Origin: Ruegeria_B marisflavi
GTDB lineage: Bacteria > Pseudomonadota > Alphaproteobacteria > Rhodobacterales > Rhodobacteraceae
DNA: 64,000 nt
Assembly: GCF_025673445.1 (NCBI RefSeq)
Contig: NZ_JAOVQN010000017.1
Coordinates: 1-64,000 of the forward strand
Direction of reading: 5' to 3'
Positions 8,831 through 16,720 of this stretch are shown one piece after another. Numbering within the stretch: position 1 is the stretch's first letter; the number at the start of each line of letters is the position of its first letter. Position numbers and translations under genes: made by a program. The notes below the pieces were generated by a model. It did not search any database and had not been told where the DNA came from. It was given only the letters and a program-made list of their open reading frames with translations.

Positions 8831-8885
8831 GCAGGGAGCGCTCCCGCTCGCCTCGAAGCACCCGCAGTGCGGCCCAATAGGCGGC

Positions 8886-8907
8886 GACCTGTCAGCAAGG
8901 ACAGGTC
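8886..8907. other. 8-bp perfect stem-loop between tdk and aspS
   Basis: GACCTGTC (8886-8893) pairs with GACAGGTC (8900-8907) around AGCAAG. A second small hairpin (GGGCG/CGCCC) follows within 25 bases. There is no T tract, so a factor-independent terminator is unlikely; it may be a tdk 3' end stabiliser. Confidence 0.35.
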
Positions 8908-8986
8908 AACGATGGGCGGCTGCGCCCCACCGACCCGTAAATTCTGGGCGAATACGCCACAAACCCCGCTTGCGCGCGGCGCGGCC

Positions 8987-9015
8987 TTGACTTCCTCCGC
9001 CTATCGCGGTGTATC
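8987..9015 (+). promoter_or_regulatory. predicted sigma-70 type promoter of aspS
   Basis: TTGACT (8987-8992) and TGTATC (9010-9015) are separated by exactly 17 bp, about 37 bases before the aspS start. The -10 element is a weak match, normal for this GC-rich group. Confidence 0.4.
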
Positions 9016-9051
9016 GGCGCGACCAATTCTCCGCCCGAAGGGATATCACCG

Positions 9052-10833
9052 ATGCACGCCTATCGCAGCCACACCTGCGCCGCCCTGACCGCCGCCAATG
9101 TCGGCGAGACCGTCCGCCTGTCCGGTTGGGTCCACCGGGTGCGCGATCATGGCGGCGTGCTGTTCATCGACCTGCGCGACCATTATGGCATCACCCAGGT
9201 GATCGCCGACGGCGACAGCCCGGTCTTTGCCGAGCTGGAAAAGGTCCGTTCCGAATGGTGCATCCGCATCGACGGCGAGGTGCTGGCCCGGGACGCCAGC
9301 CTGGTCAACCCGAACCTGCCCACCGGCGAGGTCGAGGTCTTCATCCGCGATCTCGAGGTGCTGGGCCGCGCAGGCGAACTGCCGCTGATGGTCTTTGGCG
9401 ACCAGGAATACCCCGAGGAAACCCGCCTGCGCTATCGCTACCTCGACCTGCGCCGCGAGGCGATGCAGCGCAACATGACGCTGCGATCGGACGTGGTCGC
9501 CTCGATGCGCCGCCGCATGTGGGGGCAGGGGTTCCGCGAATACCAGACCCCGATCATCACCGCCTCCTCGCCCGAGGGCGCGCGCGACTTCCTGGTGCCC
9601 TCGCGCCTGCATCCGGGCCGCTTCTACGCGCTGCCGCAGGCGCCGCAGCAGTTCAAGCAGCTGATCATGGTCTCGGGCTTTGACAAGTATTTCCAGATCG
9701 CCCCCTGTTTCCGCGACGAGGACCCGCGCGCCGACCGTTCGCCCACCGATTTCTACCAGCTCGACCTGGAAATGAGCTTTGTCACCCAGCAGGATGTGTT
9801 CGACACCATCGCGCCGGTGCTGGCGGGCGTGTTCGAGGAATTCGGCGGCGGCCGCAAGGTGGACGCGCCGCAGGACTGGCCGCAGATCGCCTATGCCGAT
9901 GCCGCCAAATGGTACGGCACCGACAAGCCCGACCTGCGCAACCCGATCAGGATGCAGGATTGTTCCGAGCATTTCCGTGGCTCGGGCTTTGCCATCTTCG
10001 CCAAGCTCCTGGAGCAGGAAGGCACCGAGATCCGCGCCATTCCCGCCCCCACCGGCGGCAGCCGCAAGTTCTGTGATCGGATGAACGCCTTTGCCCAGAA
10101 AGAGGGCCTGCCGGGTATGGGGTACATCTTTTGGCGCGATGGTGCCGACGGGATGGAAGCGGCCGGGCCGCTCGCCAAGAACATCGGCCCCGAACGTACC
10201 GAGGCGATCCGCCAGCAGCTGGGTCTGGGCGTGGGCGATGCCGCCTTCTTCCTCGGCGGCAAGCCCAAGTCCTTCGAAAAGGTCGCGGGCAAGGCGCGCG
10301 ACGTGATCGGCGCCGAACTGGGCCTGACCGATACCGATCGCTTTGCCTTTGCCTGGATCGTCGATTTCCCGATCTACGAGCGCGACGAGGAAACCGGCGA
10401 GATCGACTTTGAACACAACCCCTTCTCGATGCCGCAAGGCGGGATGGAGGCGCTGAACGGCGACCCGATGGCGGTGCGCGGCTATCAGTACGACCTCGCC
10501 TGCAACGGCTATGAACTGGTGTCGGGCGCGATCCGCAACCACAAGCCCGAGATCATGCTCAAGGCGTTCGAGCTGGCCGGATACGGCGCGGACGAGGTCA
10601 AGGCCCGCTTTGGCGCTCTGTTCAATGCCTTCCACTACGGCGCGCCGCCGCACGGCGGCTGTGCCGCGGGCATCGACCGCATCGTGATGCTGCTGGCCGA
10701 TACCGCCAATATCCGCGAGGTCATCATGTTCCCGATGAACCAGCGCGCCGAGGACCTGATGATGGCCGCGCCCTCCGATCCAACCTCGGATCAGCTGATG
10801 GAACTGGGCCTGCGCGTCCTCCCGCGCGATTAA
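9052..10833 (+). CDS. aspS: aspartyl-tRNA synthetase
   Basis: Class II aminoacyl-tRNA synthetase charging tRNA-Asp (and in many alphaproteobacteria also tRNA-Asn, for later amidation). The 593-aa protein has an N-terminal OB-fold anticodon domain (SGWVHRVRDHGGVLFIDLRDHYG), class II motif 2 (FRDEDPRADRSPTDFYQLD), a bacterial GAD insertion domain (about residues 300-420) and motif 3 (GAPPHGGCAAGIDRIVMLLA). Full length and intact. It is monocistronic, with its own predicted promoter and a strong terminator 129 bases downstream. Confidence 0.97.
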   Translation: MHAYRSHTCAALTAANVGETVRLSGWVHRVRDHGGVLFIDLRDHYGITQVIADGDSPVFAELEKVRSEWCIRIDGEVLARDASLVNPNLPTGEVEVFIRDLEVLGRAGELPLMVFGDQEYPEETRLRYRYLDLRREAMQRNMTLRSDVVASMRRRMWGQGFREYQTPIITASSPEGARDFLVPSRLHPGRFYALPQAPQQFKQLIMVSGFDKYFQIAPCFRDEDPRADRSPTDFYQLDLEMSFVTQQDVFDTIAPVLAGVFEEFGGGRKVDAPQDWPQIAYADAAKWYGTDKPDLRNPIRMQDCSEHFRGSGFAIFAKLLEQEGTEIRAIPAPTGGSRKFCDRMNAFAQKEGLPGMGYIFWRDGADGMEAAGPLAKNIGPERTEAIRQQLGLGVGDAAFFLGGKPKSFEKVAGKARDVIGAELGLTDTDRFAFAWIVDFPIYERDEETGEIDFEHNPFSMPQGGMEALNGDPMAVRGYQYDLACNGYELVSGAIRNHKPEIMLKAFELAGYGADEVKARFGALFNAFHYGAPPHGGCAAGIDRIVMLLADTANIREVIMFPMNQRAEDLMMAAPSDPTSDQLMELGLRVLPRD

Positions 10834-10961
10834 GGTGTTTTAGAACCAAATCGAGCTGCCTTATCGGAATGCACCGAGAATGCCATAGGCGCGGCAGGGC
10901 ATCTTCGGTTCGGTTCGTCCGAACACCGCTCCAAAGAGCCAGCAATCAGACCGGAACCCAA

Positions 10962-10985
10962 GGGGGCGGCAACCGCCCCCTTTTT
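10962..10985 (+). terminator. rho-independent terminator downstream of aspS
   Basis: GGGGGCGG (10962-10969) pairs with CCGCCCCC (10973-10980) around CAA, followed by TTTTT. A strong 8-bp GC stem with a T tract. It ends aspS, leaving a 3' untranslated region of about 130 bases, or ends a small RNA encoded in that gap. Confidence 0.8.
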
Positions 10986-11039
10986 CGTGTTTGCAAGCTT
11001 TGTGAACCGGCCGCACCCGGCCCGGTATGACTGGGCATT

Positions 11040-11759
11040 TCAGATCACCTGTCTTTGCTGCAACCGCTCCTGGACCAGGCCCGCGACCCGCGCGGTTTCC
11101 GCCGTCACCGGCGCGCCGCGCGCCCGGGTGCGCGCCAGCGACTGTGCCGCCGACACCAGCACATGATCCTCGCCACTGCGGGCGACGCCCAGCAGGAACT
11201 GCGCGACATAGTCCAGCGTTCGCCCGTCGTTGCGCTCGCTCAGCATGTCGGCCACATGGGCCATGTCGTCCTGATAGGCCAGCCGGTCCGGCCGGATCTC
11301 CTCGTCAAAGAGCAACCGAGGCCCCAATGGCTGGCGGTCGGCCGGCAGCCGGGTCAGGATCGCGGCCTGAAAAGCTGCCAGCGACGAAACCGGTTTCGGC
11401 AGGAAACCGTCCGCGCCCGCCTCCATGGCAGCGTCTTCGCCGTCCAGATCGCCCGATGTCCCCAGAATCACGCCAATCCGAGGGGTGGTCTGGGCCAGTT
11501 CCTCGATCAGGTCGGCGCCGGACCCGTCCGGCAGCCCCATATCCACCACGATGGCCGAGGGACGATAGATTTGCAGGTGCCTCCGGGCGGATTTCAGGCA
11601 ATCGGCCCGGCGGATCCGGGCGCCGCTGCGCAGACACAAAAGCCGCATCGCCTCGCAGGCAAAACGGCTGTCCTCGACAACCAGGATCGTCAGGCCCAAC
11701 AGGGGCCGGGTGCTGGTCGGCAGGCGGTGCGGGGTGGCAAAGGGATCAGAATCATCCAT
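11040..11759 (-). CDS. response regulator with unusual C-terminal domain
   Basis: A CheY-like receiver domain spans about residues 25-140: ILVVEDSRF with the acidic pocket, IVVDMGLPDGSG with the phosphoacceptor Asp, and LPKPVSSLA with the conserved Lys. The C-terminal 100 residues contain no recognisable DNA-binding, HPt or GGDEF domain, so output is unclear. An ATG at 11765 also exists, but AAGGA is only 2 bases from it and 8 bases from the ATG at 11759, so the latter is preferred. No histidine kinase is adjacent. A CtrA-like site lies upstream (11805-11819). Confidence 0.85.
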   Translation of the reverse strand: MDDSDPFATPHRLPTSTRPLLGLTILVVEDSRFACEAMRLLCLRSGARIRRADCLKSARRHLQIYRPSAIVVDMGLPDGSGADLIEELAQTTPRIGVILGTSGDLDGEDAAMEAGADGFLPKPVSSLAAFQAAILTRLPADRQPLGPRLLFDEEIRPDRLAYQDDMAHVADMLSERNDGRTLDYVAQFLLGVARSGEDHVLVSAAQSLARTRARGAPVTAETARVAGLVQERLQQRQVI

Positions 11760-11804
11760 GAGCATGTTCCTTCAGCAGACACACTCAACGCTAGGTCACG
11801 AGGG

Positions 11805-11819
11805 CTAATGACAGGTTAA
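11805..11819. promoter_or_regulatory. CtrA-like binding site, one mismatch
   Basis: CTAA-7-TTAA differs at one base from the CtrA consensus TTAA-N7-TTAA known from alphaproteobacteria. It lies 46 bases upstream of the response regulator start. Such sites can occur by chance, but the region is otherwise GC-rich. Confidence 0.3.
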
Positions 11820-11897
11820 TGGGCAATATGGCGCACTTGCTCCACCGGCCCGCAACCCGCATAAGACAGCCAACCCGATACAGCCTGGAGGATGATC

Positions 11898-12302
11898 ATG
11901 ATCGGCCGTTTGAACCATGTCGCTATTGCCGTGCCAGATCTCGACGCCGCGTCCGAACAATACCGCAGCGCTCTGGGCGCCAAGGTCGGCGCACCGCAGG
12001 ACGAGCCCGACCATGGCGTCACCGTGGTGTTCATCGAACTCCCCAATACCAAGATCGAGCTGCTCTATCCGCTGGGCGAGAACAGCCCGATCCAGGGTTT
12101 TCTCGACAAGAACCCTTCGGGCGGCATCCACCATGTCTGCTACGAGGTCGACGACATCCTGGCCGCGCGCGACCACCTGAAATCCACCGGCGCCCGCGTG
12201 CTGGGCACAGGTGAGCCCAAGATCGGCGCCCATGGCAAGCCGGTCCTGTTCCTGCATCCCAAGGATTTCAACGGTTGCCTGGTGGAACTGGAGCAGGTCT
12301 GA
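11898..12302 (+). CDS. mce: methylmalonyl-CoA epimerase
   Basis: Interconverts the (S) and (R) epimers of methylmalonyl-CoA in propionyl-CoA assimilation. The 134-aa VOC-fold protein has LNHVAIAVPDL at the N terminus, GIHHVCYEVDD with a metal-binding His, and ends with HPKDFNGCLVELEQ with the metal-binding Glu. Of two in-frame ATGs the second is chosen because GGAGG (11887-11891) abuts the first and is 6 bases from the second. It is followed 33 bases later by a DUF1467 gene, a common pairing in Rhodobacterales. MeaB, a mutase chaperone of the same pathway, is at 51.99 kb. Confidence 0.93.
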   Translation: MIGRLNHVAIAVPDLDAASEQYRSALGAKVGAPQDEPDHGVTVVFIELPNTKIELLYPLGENSPIQGFLDKNPSGGIHHVCYEVDDILAARDHLKSTGARVLGTGEPKIGAHGKPVLFLHPKDFNGCLVELEQV

Positions 12303-12335
12303 CCCATATTCGGGTAGACCAACGAGGGGGCGCAT

Positions 12336-12611
12336 ATGTCGATCACATCAGCCTTGGTGCTGTTTTCCGTCATCTGGTTCATGACCTTCCTGATCGTATT
12401 GCCGATCCGGGTCAGGACCCAGGGCGATCTGGGCGAAATCGTGCCCGGAACCCATGCCGGCGCCCCCGAACACCACTATCTCAAGCGCAAGGCCTGGATC
12501 ACCACCGGGATATCGGTGGTGCTCTGGTGCGTGATCGCCGGGATCATCCTGTCGGGCTGGATCACAGTCGATGACATCAACTTGCTCAAGGTGATGCCGC
12601 CGCTGGAGTGA
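12336..12611 (+). CDS. DUF1467 family small membrane protein
   Basis: A 91-aa protein with two TM helices: residues 5-23 (ALVLFSVIWFMTFLIVLPI) and 53-73 (WITTGISVVLWCVIAGIIL). The loop holds the conserved segment PGTHAGAPEHHYLKRKAW of the alphaproteobacterial DUF1467 family. GAGGGGG lies 5 bases before the ATG. Function unknown; it commonly sits next to methylmalonyl-CoA epimerase, as here. Confidence 0.9.
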   Translation: MSITSALVLFSVIWFMTFLIVLPIRVRTQGDLGEIVPGTHAGAPEHHYLKRKAWITTGISVVLWCVIAGIILSGWITVDDINLLKVMPPLE

Positions 12612-12654
12612 GCGGCGGTCGAATCGACGCACCCGGATGCCGGGGCGGAGGCCT

Positions 12655-12702
12655 GTACAAAACGGCCAATACACCGTCCCAATCCGGTACAAAACGGTCA
12701 AT
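12655..12702. repeat. 16-bp direct repeat GTACAAAACGG(C/T)CAAT
   Basis: Two copies, 12655-12670 and 12687-12702, match at 15 of 16 bases and start 32 bp apart, close to three helical turns. They lie in the gap between the convergent DUF1467 and EI24-family genes. A protein-binding site or a local duplication; no function is established. Confidence 0.5.
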
Positions 12703-12732
12703 TCGACGTACTGACCGGATCGGGCGGTTTGG

Positions 12733-13428
12733 TCAGCGCTCGGCTGTCACCGCGTGAAAGATATGCGTAAACGTGGCCGCCCCCAGGATCGGGATGAGCA
12801 GGTTCACCAATGGAACCGACAAGGGCACTGCCATCAGAATGCCCGCCGCCCAGATCGTTAGCATGTGCTGTGACCGGAGTTTGCGCGCGCCGTCACGTCC
12901 GACCCGGCGCATCGCTGCCAGCGTAAAGTATTCCCGCCCCAGCAGAAATCCGTTCAGACCCCAGAAGATGAAGAGCGCGAAGGGCGCCAGGAACGCATAG
13001 AGGATAAAGGCCAGCAGGTTCGCCGTGATCAGCACGCCCAGAAAGTTGACCGTGTCCTTCAGCGCATCGCCAAACGGCACTTTGGCCACCGGCGGCAGTC
13101 CGGGATAGTGTTTGTCTTCAACTGCTTGCGCAACCTCGTCCAAAAACATCGAGGTAATCGCCGAGGCCACAGGAACCATCAGGAACACCGACAGGACCAT
13201 CATGAAGATCAGCGATGAAACGTTCAGCAAGCCGCCCACCCAAGTGACCTCGCCCAGCACGGGCAAGGTGACCTCGGGGCCGACCAAGGCATTGATAAGC
13301 CATAAAAAACCGGCATAGACGGCGACCAGAAGGGCAAAGGTCAAGCCGACGCCAAGCATCAGAACCTTGCGAAAGCGCGTATCACCGATCTGGCCCAGGG
13401 CCAGCAAAAAGGAATTGAGGATGATCAT
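12733..13428 (-). CDS. EI24/CysZ-like integral membrane protein
   Basis: A 231-aa polytopic protein with TM helices at about residues 25-45, 60-90, 130-165 and 195-225, and the EI24-domain pattern PFGDALKDTVNFLGVLI. The family includes the sulfate transporter CysZ, but no sulfur assimilation genes are near, so substrate is open. Its ATG overlaps the stop of the nitroreductase gene by 4 bases, so the two form an operon. Confidence 0.82.
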   Translation of the reverse strand: MIILNSFLLALGQIGDTRFRKVLMLGVGLTFALLVAVYAGFLWLINALVGPEVTLPVLGEVTWVGGLLNVSSLIFMMVLSVFLMVPVASAITSMFLDEVAQAVEDKHYPGLPPVAKVPFGDALKDTVNFLGVLITANLLAFILYAFLAPFALFIFWGLNGFLLGREYFTLAAMRRVGRDGARKLRSQHMLTIWAAGILMAVPLSVPLVNLLIPILGAATFTHIFHAVTAER

Positions 13429-14003
13429 TCCGAAACCCAGCGTGTGATGGCGTCCAGATCGGGGCGCGGCCGGTCTGGCGGAGCGCTGGTTTCGGTCGCG
13501 ATGTGAATGAACCCCGCCACCCGCTCATGCTCGACCAGCCCCAGACCTTCGGTACAGAACACCGGGTCATGCGCCACCCAGCCGGTGAGCCAGTTGGCAC
13601 CCCAGCCCGAAGCCAGCGCCGCGTTCAACAAGGCAAGGCACACGGCCCCTGTGGAATAGGTCTGCTCCAGCGCCGGGATCTTGGGGCTGTCCTTCTGCAC
13701 CTCGATCACGGCCACAGCAAGGACGCCCTGATCGAACTGCGCCCGCCCCTTGACCACGTCCTCGTCAGACTTCGCCAGGTCCCGGCCGCGTCGTTCGGCC
13801 AGCTCGGCCAAGCGCGGCATAGCGCCTTGTTCCAGAACGATAAACCGCCAAGGTTCCAGCTTGCCATGGTCGGGGCTGCGCGCCGCAGCGGTCAGGATCG
13901 GCAATAGTTCGGCGCGAGAGGGCCCCGGCGCGGTCAAGGTCTTGGCCGGGCGGGACCGGCGGTTCAGCAGGAAATCGAGGGCGGCGTCGTTGCGCGGCGG
14001 CAT
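13425..14003 (-). CDS. nitroreductase family FMN enzyme
   Basis: A 192-aa protein of the small YdjA-like nitroreductase group. It has an N-terminal FMN-binding segment (LLNRRSRPAKTL), ARSPDHGKLEPWRFIVLE, and GWGANWLTGWVAHD near the C-terminal part of the active site. It would reduce nitro compounds or quinones with NAD(P)H in the cytoplasm. First gene of a two-gene unit with the EI24-like membrane protein (ATGA overlap). Confidence 0.9.
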   Translation of the reverse strand: MPPRNDAALDFLLNRRSRPAKTLTAPGPSRAELLPILTAAARSPDHGKLEPWRFIVLEQGAMPRLAELAERRGRDLAKSDEDVVKGRAQFDQGVLAVAVIEVQKDSPKIPALEQTYSTGAVCLALLNAALASGWGANWLTGWVAHDPVFCTEGLGLVEHERVAGFIHIATETSAPPDRPRPDLDAITRWVSE

Positions 14004-14151
14004 ATGTAAATCCTTTTCACATATTGACCCTTTCGTATCTCGGACACCGCAGCCCGAGTTTCAAGGGTAAATCCTGCGTGAAGTCCCGCATTCGGCGGTG
14101 TTCTGTCGCGACGGGCTGTTAACATGATGGCTGTAATCGCAGGAGGCTCTT

Positions 14152-14352
14152 ATGAAACCGCTTGTTCCGATCTTGTTGACATTGGGCAGTCTGGTTGCCT
14201 GTACAATCGCGCCAAATCCCCCCGCCGGGGCGCCCCAGACGATTGAACCGCTTCCGGGCAACCTCGCCCCGCCAGTCGCCCCAAGGGACAGCACGGCAAG
14301 AGCGGCTTCTAAAGCCTACTATCTGGGACCGCGGGGCGAAGAGTGGTTCTGA
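14152..14352 (+). CDS. small predicted lipoprotein
   Basis: A 66-aa protein with a signal peptide and lipobox (LGSLVAC, Cys at residue 17), then a Pro-rich stretch and a short C-terminal segment. AGGAGG precedes the ATG by 5 bases. No family recognised. It reads toward the DUF167 gene 48 bases downstream and may be cotranscribed with it. Confidence 0.65.
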   Translation: MKPLVPILLTLGSLVACTIAPNPPAGAPQTIEPLPGNLAPPVAPRDSTARAASKAYYLGPRGEEWF

Positions 14353-14400
14353 TGCGTTCCAGGCTTTGGGGTTTTTAGCCAGACGGTGTAAGAACCGGGT

Positions 14401-14679
14401 ATGGCCAAACCCAAAGTCAAATCTCTGCCGGACCTGTCCCATCTCGCGCAAGAGAACGCTGAGATCACCGTGCGCGTCACGCCCAAGGCGGCGCGGGACG
14501 GCCTGACCGAGGATGATGGCGGTTTGCGGATCACGGTCACGGCGCCGCCCGAAAACGGCAAGGCCAACGAGGCCGTGCGACAGTTACTGGCGCGAGCCAT
14601 GGGCGTGGCGCCGAGCCGCTTGCAGCTTCGCCGCGGTCATACTGCACGGGACAAGACATTTGTATTTACAAGGGCTTAG
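14401..14679 (+). CDS. DUF167 (YggU-like) family protein
   Basis: A 92-aa protein with the family core ITVRVTPKAARDGL, PPENGKANEAVRQLLAR and LRRGHTARDKTF. The structure of the family (E. coli YggU) is known but its function is not. The stop codon overlaps that of the convergent downstream gene by 4 bases. Confidence 0.9.
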   Translation: MAKPKVKSLPDLSHLAQENAEITVRVTPKAARDGLTEDDGGLRITVTAPPENGKANEAVRQLLARAMGVAPSRLQLRRGHTARDKTFVFTRA

Positions 14680-14921
14680 CCGTCCGGGGGAACCTCGCGC
14701 AATTGATAGACCCCTTCGGGCAGGTCCAGTGCCGCGGCCAGATCGCGCAATTGTTCGGGCGACAGGGTGATCTTTTGCATAGCATCGGTGCGCGGGTCGT
14801 ATTGTTCCAGCGTGACGCATTCCGCAAAGGAGTTGATCACGACGTCCTCAAGCAAGGGCGTTTCACCCTCGTCGACAAGGGTGATCACGGTCGAGTCGAA
14901 TTCGTGTTCGATGGTAAACAT
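14676..14921 (-). CDS. conserved hypothetical protein
   Basis: An 81-aa acidic protein beginning MFTIEHEFDSTVITLVDEG. No signal peptide, TM segment or known motif. The C-terminal part (LSPEQLRDLAAALDLPEGVYQL) is helical. A GTG or ATG further upstream would add about 10 residues but the MFTIEHEF start looks natural. It converges with the DUF167 gene, overlapping by 4 bases at the stops. Confidence 0.7.
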   Translation of the reverse strand: MFTIEHEFDSTVITLVDEGETPLLEDVVINSFAECVTLEQYDPRTDAMQKITLSPEQLRDLAAALDLPEGVYQLREVPPDG

Positions 14922-15035
14922 AAGGCCAGAGTGGCGGCGGACTGCCGCCATTGCAAGCGGGCAGCAGCGGCAAGGCTGGAAGCTTCGCGCGACAAGGTTT
15001 AAATCTGTCCCCGACGGACTTTAACGAGGTTGTAC

Positions 15036-15749
15036 ATGCGTCGGCTCCTGCTTTTGATTGCTTTGGTTCTGTCGGCTTGCGACGCGCCGGCCCCAACGTC
15101 GGCACCGGTTCCCCTGGCCCCTGTGCCCAGCGGCCCGGCGATGAGCCCCGCCAGCGCACAGGCGGCGTTTTCGCGGGTCAGCGCCAGCCTGCGACCGGTG
15201 GCGGTGAACGAATGCCAGCGCCGCACCAGTGGTATGCGTTGCGATTTCCGGATCGAGGTCGATCCCAACCCGCGCGCGCCGGTGAACGCCTATCAGACCG
15301 TGGACAAGGATGGCCGCCCGGTGATCATCTTTACCCGCGCCATGATCAACAGCGCCCGCAATCCGGACGAGCTGGCCTTTGTCATGGGGCACGAAGCAGC
15401 CCATCACATTCGCGGTCACCTGGCCCGGCAACAGGCGAACGCGGCCGCCGGGGCCATCGTGTTTGCCGGGTTGGCCGGTCTGACCGGTGGCAATGCCTCG
15501 GCCATCGACGCCGCGACCCAGGTCGGCGCCCTAGTCGGATCGCGCACCTATTCCAAGGATTACGAGCTGGAAGCCGATGAGCTGGGCACGCTGATTACCT
15601 ATCGTGCGGGGTATAACCCCTTGATCGGGGCACATTTCTTCTCGCGTATTCCCGATCCGGGCGACCGCTTCCTTGGAACGCATCCGCCGAATGCCTCGCG
15701 CATCCAGGTGGTGCAGAGGACGGCGGCCAATCTGGGTCTTGTCCAATGA
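15036..15749 (+). CDS. M48 family metalloprotease, lipoprotein
   Basis: A 237-aa periplasmic-side zinc peptidase. The signal peptide ends in a lipobox (VLSAC). The HExxH zinc motif is HEAAHH in ELAFVMGHEAAHHIRGH, with the third ligand Glu in YELEADELGTL. Related to the YcaL/LoiP/BepA group of envelope quality-control proteases. GAGGT five bases upstream supports the ATG at 15036 over a TTG two codons earlier. It overlaps the next gene by 4 bases. Confidence 0.92.
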   Translation: MRRLLLLIALVLSACDAPAPTSAPVPLAPVPSGPAMSPASAQAAFSRVSASLRPVAVNECQRRTSGMRCDFRIEVDPNPRAPVNAYQTVDKDGRPVIIFTRAMINSARNPDELAFVMGHEAAHHIRGHLARQQANAAAGAIVFAGLAGLTGGNASAIDAATQVGALVGSRTYSKDYELEADELGTLITYRAGYNPLIGAHFFSRIPDPGDRFLGTHPPNASRIQVVQRTAANLGLVQ

Positions 15750-16114
15750 GTGACCCGACCCGGCTGGGCGTGGTGCTGACCGATCGAGGATCGAAATACG
15801 CGGTCAGCGGCGCGCCCGTTCACAGCCGGGAAGAGGTCGACACCGTTCTGGCGGCGCTGAAATCGGACCGGGCCTATGCCAAGGCCACCCATAACACCTG
15901 GGCGGCCATGTTGCCCACAGGGGCGCTCAAGGCTGACGACGGTGAAACCGGCGCGGCCATGGTCATTCTGCGGATGATGGAACGGGCCGGGTTGACGGAT
16001 CATGTGATCGTTGTAACCCGCTGGTACGGCGGCAAGAAACTGGGTGGCGACCGCTTCCGCAGGGTCCAGGACGCGACCCGGGCCTATCTCGATCACCTCG
16101 GAATCGCATCTTGA
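15746..16114 (+). CDS. YigZ/IMPACT (UPF0029) family protein
   Basis: A 122-aa single-domain version of the YigZ family. Conserved signatures are ATHNTWAAML, DDGETGAAMVIL and VVTRWYGGKKLGGDRF. The eukaryotic homologue IMPACT regulates translation via GCN1; the bacterial role is unclear. E. coli YigZ has an extra C-terminal domain missing here. ATG overlaps the M48 protease stop (ATGA), so the pair is coupled. An FNR-like box overlaps its own stop codon. Confidence 0.9.
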   Translation: MSDPTRLGVVLTDRGSKYAVSGAPVHSREEVDTVLAALKSDRAYAKATHNTWAAMLPTGALKADDGETGAAMVILRMMERAGLTDHVIVVTRWYGGKKLGGDRFRRVQDATRAYLDHLGIAS

Positions 16115-16124
16115 CCTGAGTCAA
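16111..16124. promoter_or_regulatory. FNR/FnrL-type box TTGACCTGAGTCAA
   Basis: A perfect TTGAC-4-GTCAA palindrome matching the alphaproteobacterial FnrL consensus TTGAY-N4-RTCAA. Its centre is about 72 bases before the first DUF6455 gene, a usual activator distance. It suggests oxygen-responsive induction of the DUF6455 pair. Confidence 0.6.
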
Positions 16125-16188
16125 GGCATGTCTGCCGATTGGTAAGTTAGGGTTGTTCCATTGAAACGCCCTAACCGTGGAGGTTCAC

Positions 16189-16440
16189 ATGGCCGACCGT
16201 GAAATCCTGAAGCACCACGCCCAGTTGTTCGATAGCATGGCCAGTACCTTGGGGCATGATCTGCAAGAAGTTGCGATTCAGGGGAAGCTGAGCATCGACC
16301 AGATCACCGACGCGGTCCTGTCCTGCACCCAATGCAGTAATCCGGAACACTGCTCGGGCTGGCTGGCCTCGCGCGAACGGGCCTTGCAGACACCCGAATA
16401 CTGCCGCAACCGCGACCTGCTTGGCCGGTTGCAGCCCTAA
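16189..16440 (+). CDS. DUF6455 family protein, copy 1
   Basis: An 83-aa protein with a Cys-rich C-terminal half: CTQCSNPEHCSGWL, then PEYCRNRDLLGRL. Four Cys could bind metal or form disulfides; no signal peptide is present. GTGGAGG lies 5 bases before the chosen ATG; a start four codons earlier has no such site. Tandem with a paralogue 22 bases downstream. An FNR-type box upstream suggests low-oxygen expression. Function unknown. Confidence 0.82.
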   Translation: MADREILKHHAQLFDSMASTLGHDLQEVAIQGKLSIDQITDAVLSCTQCSNPEHCSGWLASRERALQTPEYCRNRDLLGRLQP

Positions 16441-16462
16441 CCCATCGTTGAGGGAGCCTCCG

Positions 16463-16720
16463 ATGCCACAAATACCCCTGGGCGATATCGAACGACATTT
16501 CTGGTTGACCCGCTCGGTCGCGCGGTCAATGGGCGTCAGTTTCACCGAGGCCATGGTGCAGGGCAAGGTGACGGAAAACGACTATGCCGAGGTTGTGACC
16601 CGATGCCGTGCCGCCGATTGCAGCGAGAAATGCCAGCACTGGCTGGCCACGCAGAATTGCAGTGCGCGGACCGCGCCTGAATTCTGCGTCAATGCCGACC
16701 TGCTGAACCGCCTGCGCTGA
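16463..16720 (+). CDS. DUF6455 family protein, copy 2
   Basis: An 85-aa paralogue of the preceding gene. It shares the order CRAADCSEKCQHWL, then PEFCVNADLLNRL, while the N-terminal half has drifted (MPQIPLGDIERHFWL). The matched Cys spacing shows an old tandem duplication with divergence. No function known. Its stop directly abuts the convergent CDGSH protein gene. Confidence 0.82.
   Translation: MPQIPLGDIERHFWLTRSVARSMGVSFTEAMVQGKVTENDYAEVVTRCRAADCSEKCQHWLATQNCSARTAPEFCVNADLLNRLR

Noticed and set aside
8834..8845. GGGAGCGCTCCC palindrome after tdk as a terminator
   Set aside because: No T tract and only a 5-6 bp stem; GC-rich palindromes of this size are common here.
9046..10653. 535-aa open frame opposite aspS
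   Set aside because: Shadow frame produced by high third-position GC; the aspS product is unmistakable.
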